35,646 nt of DNA from a virus: IMG/VR virus record IMGVR_UViG_3300042542_000517, positions 1 through 35,646 of that record. One strand, 5' to 3'. This document shows positions 1 through 7,836 of the stretch, piece by piece. The notes below the pieces were generated by a model. It was not told the origin of the DNA and ran no database searches. It worked only from the letters and a program-made list of their open reading frames with translations. How positions within the stretch are numbered: position 1 is the stretch's first letter; each line of letters begins with the position of its first letter. The position numbers were made by a program, and so were the translations under genes.

Positions 1-127
1 TCATAAGACTCCTCGGATTCGGCTTCGCTATCATTGGCTTCGAGTTGGGTTTCCGGTTGTTCCTGTTCGGAGCCTTCTTGCCCACCCATAAGACCCATGA
101 TAGCGTCGGCTGCACCACCTACGTCTA
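1..127. repeat. Terminal direct repeat, left copy (circular-contig overlap)
   Basis: The first 127 bases are identical to the last 127 (35520-35646). The repeat lies inside one open reading frame that continues unbroken across the join, so the molecule is circular or circularly permuted. A length of exactly 127 equals a common largest k-mer size of short-read assemblers, so the repeat is most likely an assembly overlap and not a biological terminal repeat. Confidence 0.97.
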
Positions 128-170
128 ACTGAGTATTCCCTTCCGGGGTCATACTTCCAGTATCGCTCAT
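1..170 (-). CDS. Scaffolding protein, N-terminal part (continues from window end)
   Basis: This is the 5' part of the scaffolding-protein gene whose bulk lies at 34721-35646. Read across the circular join, the frame extends upstream of the internal Met at 98 to an ATG at 168-170. That ATG is preceded by AGGA at 7-base spacing, whereas the internal Met has no comparable site. The true protein is therefore 322 residues, beginning MSDTGSMTPEGNTQ. Seen as a linear contig the gene looks truncated; that is only an effect of where the contig was cut. Confidence 0.9.
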   Translation of the reverse strand, partial: MSDTGSMTPEGNTQLDVGGAADAIMGLMGGQEGSEQEQPETQLEANDSEAESEESY

Positions 171-189
171 ATATATTTCCTAAATTATA

Positions 190-204
190 TCGGGAACCGC
201 CCGA
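190..204 (-). other. Intercistronic hairpin upstream of the scaffold gene
   Basis: A 5-bp inverted repeat (TCGGG, 5-base loop, CCCGA) fills the 40-base gap between the 76-residue gene and the scaffold gene. No T-tract follows on the minus strand, so it is not a convincing intrinsic terminator. A matching hairpin lies after the capsid gene (33729-33752). Together they bracket the scaffold-capsid pair and may mark mRNA ends or processing sites, which is an inference. Confidence 0.4.
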
Positions 205-210
205 CTCGGA

Positions 211-441
211 TTACAAAATCTTTAGTTTTTTAGCATCAATCTTCTTCTGTGCCGATAGCCCTTCAAGGTACGTTTCGACAATATCTAGCGTCCTAAGCGT
301 CATGTATGCCTGTTCTCTGGTCGAGATGTCATCATACTGGCTCAATGCAAACTTGTTAAGTTCTGCTGTCTTTAGTTCCGACATCATTTGCTGGAACCAC
401 TCATCTTTCAGCAGGTTTTCAGCCCAAAGAGATTTGTCCAT
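211..441 (-). CDS. Small conserved head-region protein, function unknown
   Basis: A 76-residue protein, charged and predicted largely helical, with no recognisable catalytic motif. Its ATG overlaps the stop of the preceding gene by one base (TAATG), so it is probably translated by coupling from that gene. It sits between the portal and scaffold genes. Short helical proteins with a pattern of this kind (an EQAY/TLRTLDIVETYLEGL stretch near the C-terminus) occur at this position in podovirus head modules, but I cannot assign a function. A small head-assembly or minor virion role is the natural guess from position alone. Confidence 0.75.
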   Translation of the reverse strand: MDKSLWAENLLKDEWFQQMMSELKTAELNKFALSQYDDISTREQAYMTLRTLDIVETYLEGLSAQKKIDAKKLKIL

Positions 442-794
442 TAGTACCCCAATAATCCCACAGGAACACGCAATTCATTTGGTGACGCAAATGGAGACAT
501 ACCCTGAGACTGACGATAGTTAGCAAATAACTCAGCCTTACGGTACATATCATCCGTTACGTCATTTCCTCTTAGCAATGAATTAACCTCGTTTTGCGTA
601 AGGGTTGGAACCAATGCCGGGAAACTTCTGCCGCTATCATCCGTCATTGAAATCTCAGTGGCAAATCCATCTCTTGCTGGCAACATTCCAAAATAACCCT
701 TGCCCTTCATTTCTAGCGGCTCAGAGGCTTTTTCGGCAAATCTAGCACCGTAAGACCTAATTCCCTGCTGAATGATTTCGTCTAGCAATCCCAT
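441..794 (-). CDS. Conserved phage protein between portal and scaffold, function unknown
   Basis: This 117-residue soluble protein is coupled to the portal gene by a TAATG junction. The centre and C-terminus hold a pattern I recognise from phage proteins next to portal or internal-virion genes: KGxGYFGMLPARDGFATE, DDSGRSFPALVPTLT, then a C-terminal QGMSPFASP. In some phages a similar block is fused to larger internal proteins. There is no signal peptide, membrane segment or enzymatic motif. It is likely a virion or assembly component; the exact role is unknown. Confidence 0.75.
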   Translation of the reverse strand: MGLLDEIIQQGIRSYGARFAEKASEPLEMKGKGYFGMLPARDGFATEISMTDDSGRSFPALVPTLTQNEVNSLLRGNDVTDDMYRKAELFANYRQSQGMSPFASPNELRVPVGLLGY

Positions 795-2902
795 TACATC
801 TGCCTTGACGTTAGGTTACCTAGCTCTTTAATCGCCTTCAGGACAATATCAGCCTGTTTGTTGCGGCTATCCTCGTCAGCCAAGTCCATCGCCAGAATAG
901 CTTGCAACTGCTTGACCGCCAACTCTGCCTCACGAATCCGCATATCTGCTGCGTTCTGTTCGGCTTTCATAGCGATCTCAATACCCTTACGAGTATATTC
1001 AGCCTCGAGCGACTGCTTCTCTAGCTGGAGCTTTGCAGCCTCGATTTGCGCCTTAGCCTCGGTCTTCTCACGCTCTACCTCTGCGATTAGACGAGTAGCC
1101 TCTGCTTGCATATCTGGTTCAGGCTCTTTTGGCTGAGACAATGCTGCGTTCTGCTCAGGGGTGATCTCGTTAAGGAAAGCCTTAGCATCCTTAAAGCCAG
1201 CCGACTCAATCAATCTAGCCAAGGTATCGCGGTACTGAGCCACAGATACCAGAGGATTACTCGGACCGAACTGAGTCAGGGCTTGTTCCTGCTTGCCTAA
1301 AATCATCTGGAGCATGGCTAGTTTCTGATCCCGGTCACCTGAACCCAAGCCTACGTTAATCGCCACATCGTATTGATTCGTCCATGTACGAGGATCAAAC
1401 GCCACAAACTTGCCACGCATACGGACAATCTTGGCTTGGTCTTGGTATTTGCCCAATAGATGCAAAATGCCCTTAAACAGCGACTTAACGCCTGTCTCAG
1501 CAAAGATTCGAGCGATTAACTCCAGCTTGCCAGAGTTCGACTTCATCATCGCGGCAATAGCCGTAGCACTCACGTTATTGAGTACGTCAGGATCAAGACC
1601 CTGTTGCTGGTCGCTAACGCCTGTACGTTTAGCCTGAACCGCATCCATGTACTCGAGCAACGGGAAAGCCTGAGCCGTTACCGCAGGAACCTCAATCGGC
1701 ATAATCGCACCCTGAGACTTCATACGGACAACGCCACCCGGAGTAGCGTTCAGCACGTCATCCAAGTTCACCTGACCATCCACAACCCCGATACGAGCAT
1801 TGTTCGTTAGGTACAGGTTATCGAGCATCTGACGGGTTACAGTGGACTTGATTAGCTGGATGTCCATCGTCCGGTCAGCCAAGCTTTGCCCAAAGAACTT
1901 GTGCGGGATAGGGATCGGACACAGGCTATGGAACGGAACTAGATCGCATTCCTCGTCATCTAGGATTTCGCTACCTGCATAAACAATCTTACGCAGTTCA
2001 GCGATACCGTCACCATTAACGTCAATCTTGATATAGCACTCGTATACCTCACAGACCTGCATCGTAGGGTCAAGGCTGATATTCTCATCCGGCTGCTCAC
2101 CCTGAGAGAATCGGGCTACTCGTTCCGTTGTGTACTGCAAGTCATCGTAAGAAGGCAATCCCTCGACCACATCCTTATCGAACCCCATCGCTACCAACTC
2201 ACTACGAGTCATTAAGCGACGATGAGCCACGAACGGGCTATCCTCAATAGTTCTTGCCGATTTGCTAATCAAGAATTCTTCAGGCGGTACGTTCTCAATC
2301 TTGACGCAGCCGTACTTTCTGACCTTCTTAACCTTGACATCAAAGTAAGGAATCTGGATCGGGAAACCCATCGGGTCAACGCCACCGTCAATAAACTCGA
2401 CGTTCTGGCTGACTACTTCAATGGCAGGATCAGATAGCAGTAGGGCTAGCTCATCCTCTGTCAGGTTCTTGTAAGATTCCTTATTGACATCCTCTTTGGC
2501 ATCCCAATAAGCCTTGACTACGCCGACCTTCATCATCAGCGCGTCCTTGAACCAGTTATGTAGGAGGATTAGACCCTCATTCTCACGGTAGAACACCCAG
2601 TTGCAATAGTCGGTAGCCTGTCTAGCAGACTGCTCATCTTCTGGAGTCTGCGGCTCAAAAGAGACAATATCCTCGGTAGTCGTAAAGACTCGGATAAGTT
2701 GCGGTAACGCACCGTCGATAGCCTCAGCTACCTCGCCAGTAACGATCTGGCTGCGTCCTTCAACCTCGTTACCATAGGGATAACGCAGGTAATACTCGAG
2801 GGCTTTAGCCCGTTGGTCTGTTGTCTCGGTATCAATGTACCCAATAGAGTTATCGATTTCATTTTCGATAATGCTCTTGATCTGACCGTCATCCATCTTC
2901 AT
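794..2902 (-). CDS. Portal protein (podovirus, SU10/P22-like size class)
   Basis: This 702-residue protein directly downstream of the large terminase is the portal, the dodecameric ring at the capsid vertex through which DNA is packaged and ejected. Length fits the roughly 700-residue portals of P22- and SU10-type podoviruses. The N-terminal third has the typical pattern with YYLRYPYGNEVEGRSQIV and a TTTEDIVSFEP stretch; the middle holds LVPFHSLCPIPIPHKFFGQS, which matches the conserved portal core (PxPHxxxGxS). Residues about 570-680 are Glu/Lys/Ala/Gln-rich and strongly coiled-coil, probably the barrel or crown region. It starts 26 bases after the terminase stop and ends in a TAATG junction with the next gene. 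No frameshift or missing segment is seen. Confidence 0.92.
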   Translation of the reverse strand: MKMDDGQIKSIIENEIDNSIGYIDTETTDQRAKALEYYLRYPYGNEVEGRSQIVTGEVAEAIDGALPQLIRVFTTTEDIVSFEPQTPEDEQSARQATDYCNWVFYRENEGLILLHNWFKDALMMKVGVVKAYWDAKEDVNKESYKNLTEDELALLLSDPAIEVVSQNVEFIDGGVDPMGFPIQIPYFDVKVKKVRKYGCVKIENVPPEEFLISKSARTIEDSPFVAHRRLMTRSELVAMGFDKDVVEGLPSYDDLQYTTERVARFSQGEQPDENISLDPTMQVCEVYECYIKIDVNGDGIAELRKIVYAGSEILDDEECDLVPFHSLCPIPIPHKFFGQSLADRTMDIQLIKSTVTRQMLDNLYLTNNARIGVVDGQVNLDDVLNATPGGVVRMKSQGAIMPIEVPAVTAQAFPLLEYMDAVQAKRTGVSDQQQGLDPDVLNNVSATAIAAMMKSNSGKLELIARIFAETGVKSLFKGILHLLGKYQDQAKIVRMRGKFVAFDPRTWTNQYDVAINVGLGSGDRDQKLAMLQMILGKQEQALTQFGPSNPLVSVAQYRDTLARLIESAGFKDAKAFLNEITPEQNAALSQPKEPEPDMQAEATRLIAEVEREKTEAKAQIEAAKLQLEKQSLEAEYTRKGIEIAMKAEQNAADMRIREAELAVKQLQAILAMDLADEDSRNKQADIVLKAIKELGNLTSRQM

Positions 2903-2928
2903 AGCAAATCCTTAACGGGTTTTGCTGA

Positions 2929-4185
2929 TTATACAATCCATTTGGTCGAAATTGGCAACGTTGTCTGCCATGAACTGTCATTCTCGTCAAGACCTATAGC
3001 CAGATAGCGGAAAGCGTCACTCATGTGGCTAGACCAGTCGTGTAGCGGCTTCTCATAAAATATCTGCCTACGCTCGTCATGCTCCCGACGGTAGTTCCTC
3101 AGCGCATCTAGCCCCGGCTTAACCCTCGGATGGAACCAGCACCGAGGCAGCAATCGTCTAACAGCCTGTATCCCGTCAGCCACCGACAATCTAGGCGCAA
3201 CCGTTATCGATAGCCCTGCTTCCTCTAGCACTTCCTTGCGGCTCTTGCCTGTGCCTAGCTCTCGAACCTGTACGTCATGAGGCAGGATTTGAGTGAACCC
3301 TGCATAGTCGTTCTCTTTAAGCCAGCGGACGTACCAATCTAATCCCTGTCCATGGTTTTCGACGCAATCGAGTAATCTAACCTCTTTTCCAGCCAGTTGC
3401 GCAACCCATATAGCCGTCGAGTCACCCATTCCAAGATCCCATGCAACAAAGCTACGACACAGATCGTCGCGAGGAAAATCAGTAATATGGCTATCCCTTT
3501 CAAGGTCGTTAATAATTTTGCCATAGTAAGACCCTTCGACCGCTGCGTTAAAGGAACACTCGAACTCTTGGTTGTACCGATCCTCACCCATCTCTCGATA
3601 GGCTGCTTTAAGCTCTGCGTCCGGCAAAACCCCTGTCTGGCTAGCCTTGAACTCTAGGAACTTCCAGCCTTCTTCGGTCTTAGCCCTGTCTGCTAACTCA
3701 GCGAAATGGTTATTACCTTTAGGAGTGCCAATGAAACAAGCCCACCCAATACGGTCGGCAAGAGCAGGTCGGACGATTTCGTTCCAAATGCGTGGGTTCT
3801 GATCGCCAACTTCGTCGATAACCACGCCATCAAAATACTGCCCCCTAAGACTGTCAGGATTATCAGACCCATATAGACTAACCCGACGCCCATAAAAATC
3901 AGCGCGTAACTCAGAGACATTGTAGGTAGCTCCTAGTGATCTGGTGTACTTCTGAAGGTAATCCCACGCTACCCTTTTGGCTTGTCCGTAGGTAGGCGCA
4001 ATGTAGGCAAATCGTGGGTCTGGCTTGTCGCACTCGATAGCAGACTTGATGAGATGGTTGATAGCCGAAACAGTCTTTCCCATGCGACGATGGGCAACCA
4101 CCACAGTAAAACGATGCTGCTCAATCGCATCATGTATCTCTAGCTGCTGATCTCGCGGCTCGTAAGGAATGACAATCTCTGTCAC
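2929..4185 (-). CDS. terL: Terminase large subunit (ATPase and nuclease)
   Basis: This 418-residue DNA-packaging motor cuts concatemers and pumps DNA into the prohead. The ATPase domain has Walker A AHRRMGKT (31-38), Walker B VVIDE (121-125) and coupling motif FIGTPKG (151-157). The C-terminal RNase H-like nuclease carries acidic residues expected for two-metal catalysis: D250 in AWDLGMGD, D304 in LPHD and D390 in HMSDAFRY. Length is usual for the family. The start is GTG at 4185, whose GTGA overlaps the stop of the 23-residue zinc microprotein upstream, so translation is likely coupled through that tiny gene. Small terminase, microprotein, large terminase and portal follow in the canonical order. 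Confidence 0.95.
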   Translation of the reverse strand: MTEIVIPYEPRDQQLEIHDAIEQHRFTVVVAHRRMGKTVSAINHLIKSAIECDKPDPRFAYIAPTYGQAKRVAWDYLQKYTRSLGATYNVSELRADFYGRRVSLYGSDNPDSLRGQYFDGVVIDEVGDQNPRIWNEIVRPALADRIGWACFIGTPKGNNHFAELADRAKTEEGWKFLEFKASQTGVLPDAELKAAYREMGEDRYNQEFECSFNAAVEGSYYGKIINDLERDSHITDFPRDDLCRSFVAWDLGMGDSTAIWVAQLAGKEVRLLDCVENHGQGLDWYVRWLKENDYAGFTQILPHDVQVRELGTGKSRKEVLEEAGLSITVAPRLSVADGIQAVRRLLPRCWFHPRVKPGLDALRNYRREHDERRQIFYEKPLHDWSSHMSDAFRYLAIGLDENDSSWQTTLPISTKWIV

Positions 4186-4253
4186 TTAACGTATCCGCAG
4201 TTCAGGCATTTGTTGTTCACTAGGAACGCGCTGCAACTTGGGCAGTTAATCAT
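4182..4253 (-). CDS. Zinc-ribbon microprotein (23 aa) between the terminase genes
   Basis: An ATG at 4253 opens a 23-codon frame encoding MINCPSCSAFLVNNKCLNCG followed by YVK. Two CxxC pairs (CPSC and CLNC) form a minimal zinc knuckle. The frame overlaps the end of the small terminase gene by 8 bases, and its TGA overlaps the GTG start of the large terminase by 4, so it fills the junction exactly. This tight fit and the clean four-cysteine pattern argue for a real gene. I recall similar CxxC...CxxCG micro-ORFs next to terminases in other environmental phages. Function is unknown; a terminase cofactor or nucleic-acid-binding role is speculation. Confidence 0.7.
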   Translation of the reverse strand: MINCPSCSAFLVNNKCLNCGYVK

Positions 4254-4596
4254 CTTGTACGTCATCTTTAGCCTTCCCGCCCCATCGGACGATCATTTCC
4301 TGTGCGCCACCATTAGCCCCAGTAACCTCTTGCTTCTGCGTTTCAGCCCATCGCATCTGAGCCTTAGTCCACCAGATCAACGCAGTCGTATCACCGCCCT
4401 GAGCCTTGCTAAACAGCGTCTTGGCTATCTGTGCGCTGGCTTTAGCCTTGCCTACGTCTAGCTCAGTCCGATAATGCTTCCGCAGCGTCTTGTCATCGAT
4501 GCCTATCAATGCGCCTATCTGCTCATGGGGCAAGCCTAGTCCTGCCGATGTCTCGACTATCCGCTTGTTTTCTTCTGTTGGCTTATGCTCTACCAT
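4246..4596 (-). CDS. terS: Terminase small subunit
   Basis: A 116-residue protein directly upstream of the large terminase. The N-terminus contains a helix-turn-helix-like stretch (residues about 10-45: KRIVETSAGLGLPHEQIGAL then IGIDDKTLRKHY), as in small terminase subunits that recognise the packaging site. The middle, with AQIAKTLFSKAQGGDTTALI, matches the helical oligomerisation region common in this family. The C-terminus is acidic and probably disordered. The start ATG lies 17 bases after the methyltransferase stop. Position plus domain pattern makes the call solid even though small terminases vary greatly in sequence. Confidence 0.88.
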   Translation of the reverse strand: MVEHKPTEENKRIVETSAGLGLPHEQIGALIGIDDKTLRKHYRTELDVGKAKASAQIAKTLFSKAQGGDTTALIWWTKAQMRWAETQKQEVTGANGGAQEMIVRWGGKAKDDVQDD

Positions 4597-4613
4597 TTTA
4601 TTGAGGGTAAATG

Positions 4614-5804
4614 TTACTCATCTGTTAACAATACGGCTTTCTTGCCGGTGAAATCTTCCCATCTCTTTACTATTACATCACAGTATTTAGGGTCTAGTTC
4701 CATTAGTCTTGCATATCTTCCATGTTTCTCGGCTGCAATCATAGTTGTGCCAGATCCACCAAAGCTATCCAGCACTATATCGCCGCCCTTTGTGTTGTTA
4801 AGCATTTGGTAAGCAAATAGCTCCACGGGTTTCATGGTGGGATGTTCGCCGTTCCTCGCTGGCTTGTCAAATTCCAAGACGGTTGTCTGTTTTCTGTCAG
4901 CCGCCCAAAGATGACCAGCACCATCCTTCCAACCGTATAGGCAAGGTTCATGCTTCCAATGGTAGTCCTGCCGACCCATGACCATTACTGACTTTTTCCA
5001 TATCAAACATTGACGTACCGTCCATCCCGCATCTTTAGCGGCACCTCGGAAGTTATAACCTTCTGAGTCGGCGTGCCAGATGTAAAAAACAGCTCCGCCT
5101 TTCATTACGGTGTCTGCGGTTACATAAGCGTCTCGCAAAAATTGACGAAACTGATCGTCAGCCATGCTGTCATTTTGTATTTTTAACGCATCTTTAGTCT
5201 TGCCTTCATAAGCCACGTTATATGGCGGGTCGGTTAGCCACATATCCACCAACTGCCCGGCGCACAGTTTTTCCATGTCGGTAATACTGCACGAATCCCC
5301 ACACATTAACCGATGATTGCCAAGTTGATAAATATCTCCTAGCTTCGTCTTAGGTTCTACCGGAGTCTCAGGTACGGCATCCTCGTCCGTTAATCCGTCC
5401 ACCTGCTCAGGCTCCAGCAGCTTATCTAGCTCTTTAGGGTCGAATCCGAGTACGTCCATCTCGAACCCTTGATCCTTTAAGTCGGCTAGTTCCAACGATA
5501 ACAAGGTCGTATCCCAACCTGCGTTCATGGCTAGTTGATTGTCGGCAATAACGTAAGCGCGTTTCTGGCTCTCCGTCATGTGCGCTAACTCAATAACAGG
5601 AACTTCCTTCTGCCCTAGCTTTCTTGCAGCCAGTAGCCGCCCATGACCAGCTATAACGCCGCTTTCCCCGTCCACAAGGATAGGGTTAGTCCAGCCGAAT
5701 TCTTTGATACTCGCCGCGATTTGAGCTACTTGACCGTCAGAATGTGTCCTGCTGTTCTTGACGTAAGGGATGAGCTTCTCTACTGAGACTGTCTTTATCT
5801 GCAC
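4614..5804 (-). CDS. ParB-like nuclease-fold domain fused to DNA adenine/cytosine-N4 methyltransferase
   Basis: This 396-residue fusion has an N-terminal ParB/sulfiredoxin-fold domain (about 1-125) with the ParB box VIAGHGRLLAARKLG at 50-64. The C-terminal part (about 155-390) is an N6-adenine or N4-cytosine DNA methyltransferase. Its catalytic motif IV TDPPYNV is at 191-197, the SAM-binding motif I DSFGGSGTT at 346-354, and KPVEL at 325-329. Motif IV precedes motif I, giving a beta-class-like order. No restriction endonuclease is adjacent, so it is an orphan enzyme, probably protecting phage DNA from host restriction or marking DNA. It sits immediately before the terminase genes. All catalytic motifs look intact; target sequence cannot be read from this window. 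Confidence 0.92.
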   Translation of the reverse strand: MQIKTVSVEKLIPYVKNSRTHSDGQVAQIAASIKEFGWTNPILVDGESGVIAGHGRLLAARKLGQKEVPVIELAHMTESQKRAYVIADNQLAMNAGWDTTLLSLELADLKDQGFEMDVLGFDPKELDKLLEPEQVDGLTDEDAVPETPVEPKTKLGDIYQLGNHRLMCGDSCSITDMEKLCAGQLVDMWLTDPPYNVAYEGKTKDALKIQNDSMADDQFRQFLRDAYVTADTVMKGGAVFYIWHADSEGYNFRGAAKDAGWTVRQCLIWKKSVMVMGRQDYHWKHEPCLYGWKDGAGHLWAADRKQTTVLEFDKPARNGEHPTMKPVELFAYQMLNNTKGGDIVLDSFGGSGTTMIAAEKHGRYARLMELDPKYCDVIVKRWEDFTGKKAVLLTDE

Positions 5805-5824
5805 TTTGCACTACCTTTCCGGTG

Positions 5825-6532
5825 TCATGCGTAAATAAGTTCATACATATCTGGGCGGTTCTTCATTATCCACGCCCTCGGTTCCTCATGGCTTTTCTTG
5901 AAATCAACGCCTATCGTCTGGCTCCCTGCGTGATGCACATAAGCCCTACTGACGAAATGCTGATAACCCGCCACGTTTAAGTCATGACATATTATATTAT
6001 CTGAATACCAATTAGTTGATGGGAACTTGGCTACGTTCCATGCTTCTCGGCTAATGCTTGCCCAGATAGGCGCAATCACTGGAGCAACCTTAATCTGCTG
6101 CTCACTTTCCCACCCTAGCGCACTTCGTCTATCCCCATCGACCGGGAACCGTATGTTCTGATCCGGCAATACATAGTCGCTCCTAGCCCCCAGAAACCCG
6201 ACTTTGAAGCCTCTTTCTCTCAAAACCTCAGCATCTTCTCTCATTAACGATAGCGTATTTGGATTAAGAACCACATCATCGTTAGCTAAAATCAATGAGT
6301 CAAACTTTCCATGCTCAAAGGCGTAGTCAACGGCTGCGTTATAAGCATCTCCAAAATTGGTAGCAGGATTGGGTCGGTAGATGAGATTGTCTGTGATTTC
6401 TCTTGCTCTAGCCCATAATCCCAAATTATTACTACATAAGTAAACGGGCAGCTTGTCACCATAGCAACGAATAGACTCCAACAGCACCGTTATGCCGGGA
6501 TTGTTTACCGTACAGATTACGATTGCTTGCAT
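5825..6532 (-). CDS. Family 2-like glycosyltransferase
   Basis: A 235-residue protein with a GT-A fold pattern: an N-terminal beta-strand [13 protein letters not shown], a nucleotide-sugar region, NFGDAYNAAVDYA (residues 59-71) and a metal-binding ILANDDVVL (81-89) where the aspartates would coordinate Mn2+/Mg2+ and the sugar nucleotide. Length is that of a single catalytic domain; there are no membrane segments. Its start overlaps the end of the methyltransferase gene upstream by 16 bases, forming a coupled acetyltransferase-methyltransferase-glycosyltransferase cassette. It may modify a virion glycan, the host surface polysaccharide or a modified base; acceptor and donor are unknown. Confidence 0.82.
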   Translation of the reverse strand: MQAIVICTVNNPGITVLLESIRCYGDKLPVYLCSNNLGLWARAREITDNLIYRPNPATNFGDAYNAAVDYAFEHGKFDSLILANDDVVLNPNTLSLMREDAEVLRERGFKVGFLGARSDYVLPDQNIRFPVDGDRRSALGWESEQQIKVAPVIAPIWASISREAWNVAKFPSTNWYSDNIICHDLNVAGYQHFVSRAYVHHAGSQTIGVDFKKSHEEPRAWIMKNRPDMYELIYA

Positions 6533-7050
6533 AAAATGACACTCATCGAATCTACAGCCCTCGGAGTTCTTAGTATTTCTGCGTCAGTTAATTTCTTTTT
6601 TGCTAATTCATTGCCGTACTCGGACAGGTTAAACGCCATTTGCTTTAGGTGGAACCGATCTTCCCAACCTAAGTACCAATGCCAATCAGTGTAGTACAGC
6701 CAGCTATTCTCGTTAAACGCCCGTACATGGGTCGGGTCTTGCCAAGCCCCTAGACTTAGCTCGTAGGGGACGTGAATATGGAACTCGCCTCCCGGTTTTA
6801 GCAGATTCTTGCAATTCGTCATCGCCCCTACCAAGTCCGGGATATGCTCCAGAACATCGTTAGCAATGATTTTATCGAACATCTCTGGCTTAATCTCAAC
6901 CTCACCAAATCTGGTCTGGACTATCGCCCCATATCTAACTTTCGATATATCCACTTCCCAATCCGGCTTTACCCTAGCCTGAATGTCAGCGTTTAGGCAG
7001 TCATCCCGCCAATCCTTGCCGGAACCTAAATTAAGCGTTAAGGGCTGCAA
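6517..7050 (-). CDS. Class I SAM-dependent methyltransferase
   Basis: A 177-residue Rossmann-fold methyltransferase. Motif I is the N-terminal [20 protein letters not shown] (4-23) with the glycine-rich loop and acidic residue after the second strand. [12 protein letters not shown] (61-72) is the typical DxLEH signature of small-molecule methyltransferases of the methyltransferase-11/23 type, and [13 protein letters not shown] is post-motif. Such enzymes often methylate sugars or sugar nucleotides. It overlaps the acetyltransferase gene by 20 bases and the glycosyltransferase gene by 16. Partner genes suggest glycan tailoring rather than DNA methylation, which is an inference from context. 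Confidence 0.87.
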   Translation of the reverse strand: MQPLTLNLGSGKDWRDDCLNADIQARVKPDWEVDISKVRYGAIVQTRFGEVEIKPEMFDKIIANDVLEHIPDLVGAMTNCKNLLKPGGEFHIHVPYELSLGAWQDPTHVRAFNENSWLYYTDWHWYLGWEDRFHLKQMAFNLSEYGNELAKKKLTDAEILRTPRAVDSMSVILCKQS

Positions 7051-7540
7051 TTAAGTCCTCTACCTTGTCTGAACACAATAACGGAATTAACTCGTTTATA
7101 CGGGCTTCTGGAAGCTCCCACCAGGGGTTTTGTAGCAACTTCTCTATCTGATCCCCGTTAAAACGGTACTTTAAGACCTTAGCAGGGTTCCCACCGACTA
7201 CCGCATACGCAGGAACATCCTTAGTCACCACAGACTTAGCCGCTAAAACAGCACCATCGCCTATCGTCACCCCGGACATAATCGTGCAGCCTGAGCCGAT
7301 CCAGACATCATTCCCGATGACTACATCACCCTTAGTCGCTGGATGTCCGTCACCATGCCAAGGGAATATTTCCTCATTGATATGCCCGAAAGGGTAGGTT
7401 GTCACCCAATCCGTCCGATGATTCCCACCTAGAAATATCTCGACGTTATCGCCAATTGAGCAAAAAGCCCCGATTAAAACGTCAGCCTTTTCGCCCCAAT
7501 GCCGGACAGTAATGTTTTCCAGCCCGTAGCTGTATCTCAT
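7031..7540 (-). CDS. Left-handed beta-helix (hexapeptide) O-acetyltransferase, CatB/Vat-like
   Basis: A 169-residue acyltransferase of the xenobiotic acetyltransferase type. Hexapeptide repeats [15 protein letters not shown] and [20 protein letters not shown], then [19 protein letters not shown], build the beta-helix. The loop [14 protein letters not shown] (38-51) carries the family's catalytic histidine (H41), and [14 protein letters not shown] is the conserved acetyl-CoA-proximal end. The WW-containing C-terminal tail ([11 protein letters not shown]) is typical too. Neighbouring methyltransferase and glycosyltransferase genes overlap it in series, so it probably O- or N-acetylates a sugar in the same product and does not detoxify antibiotics. 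It overlaps the upstream lysine-rich gene by 4 bases (ATGA). Confidence 0.9.
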   Translation of the reverse strand: MRYSYGLENITVRHWGEKADVLIGAFCSIGDNVEIFLGGNHRTDWVTTYPFGHINEEIFPWHGDGHPATKGDVVIGNDVWIGSGCTIMSGVTIGDGAVLAAKSVVTKDVPAYAVVGGNPAKVLKYRFNGDQIEKLLQNPWWELPEARINELIPLLCSDKVEDLIAALNA

Positions 7541-7836
7541 TTTTTCTTGTTTCTTGCGGATATAGCGGCTGCTTTGGACTTTGCATCAGCCTTAGAACTG
7601 GCTCCCCATGCCTTTAGACTCAGGAGCAACCTAGTAGGTTCACCGTTAGGCTTACGTTCTGCTCCGGGCATATTACCCATCCGGGCTAGAAATGATGCGC
7701 GTCTAGGATTATCACCAGACTTGACCGGAGCCTTCAGGTCTGAACCCGGATTCTCAGCCTCGTAGGACTTGCGACCCTTCTCATTTAAGCCACCTTTAGG
7801 GTTCTTGCCAGCCTTCTTAGTCCATGCTGCGCCCAT
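7537..7836 (-). CDS. Lysine-rich conserved phage protein (DUF6321-like)
   Basis: This 99-residue, strongly basic protein has the N-terminal pattern [20 protein letters not shown] followed by [13 protein letters not shown] and [16 protein letters not shown]. This is a signature I recognise from a widespread phage family of unknown function (called DUF6321 from memory). The C-terminus is Lys/Ala-rich. No membrane segment or catalytic motif is seen. It is the last of four consecutive basic microprotein genes and overlaps its neighbours on both sides. Nucleic-acid binding or a virion-packaged basic protein is plausible; nothing in the sequence proves either. Confidence 0.78.
   Translation of the reverse strand: MGAAWTKKAGKNPKGGLNEKGRKSYEAENPGSDLKAPVKSGDNPRRASFLARMGNMPGAERKPNGEPTRLLLSLKAWGASSKADAKSKAAAISARNKKK

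Noticed and set aside
1-127. Terminal repeat as a genuine packaging terminus or LTR
   Set aside because: Exact 127-base length, its place inside a gene and read-through of the frame point to assembly overlap.
184-189. TATAAT on the minus strand just before the scaffold gene as a promoter -10
   Set aside because: No -35 at proper spacing, and the predicted start would fall within the ribosome site.
3339-3920. Minus-strand hydrophobic frames inside the terminase gene
   Set aside because: They are alternative frames of the terminase large subunit with no ribosome sites or homology.
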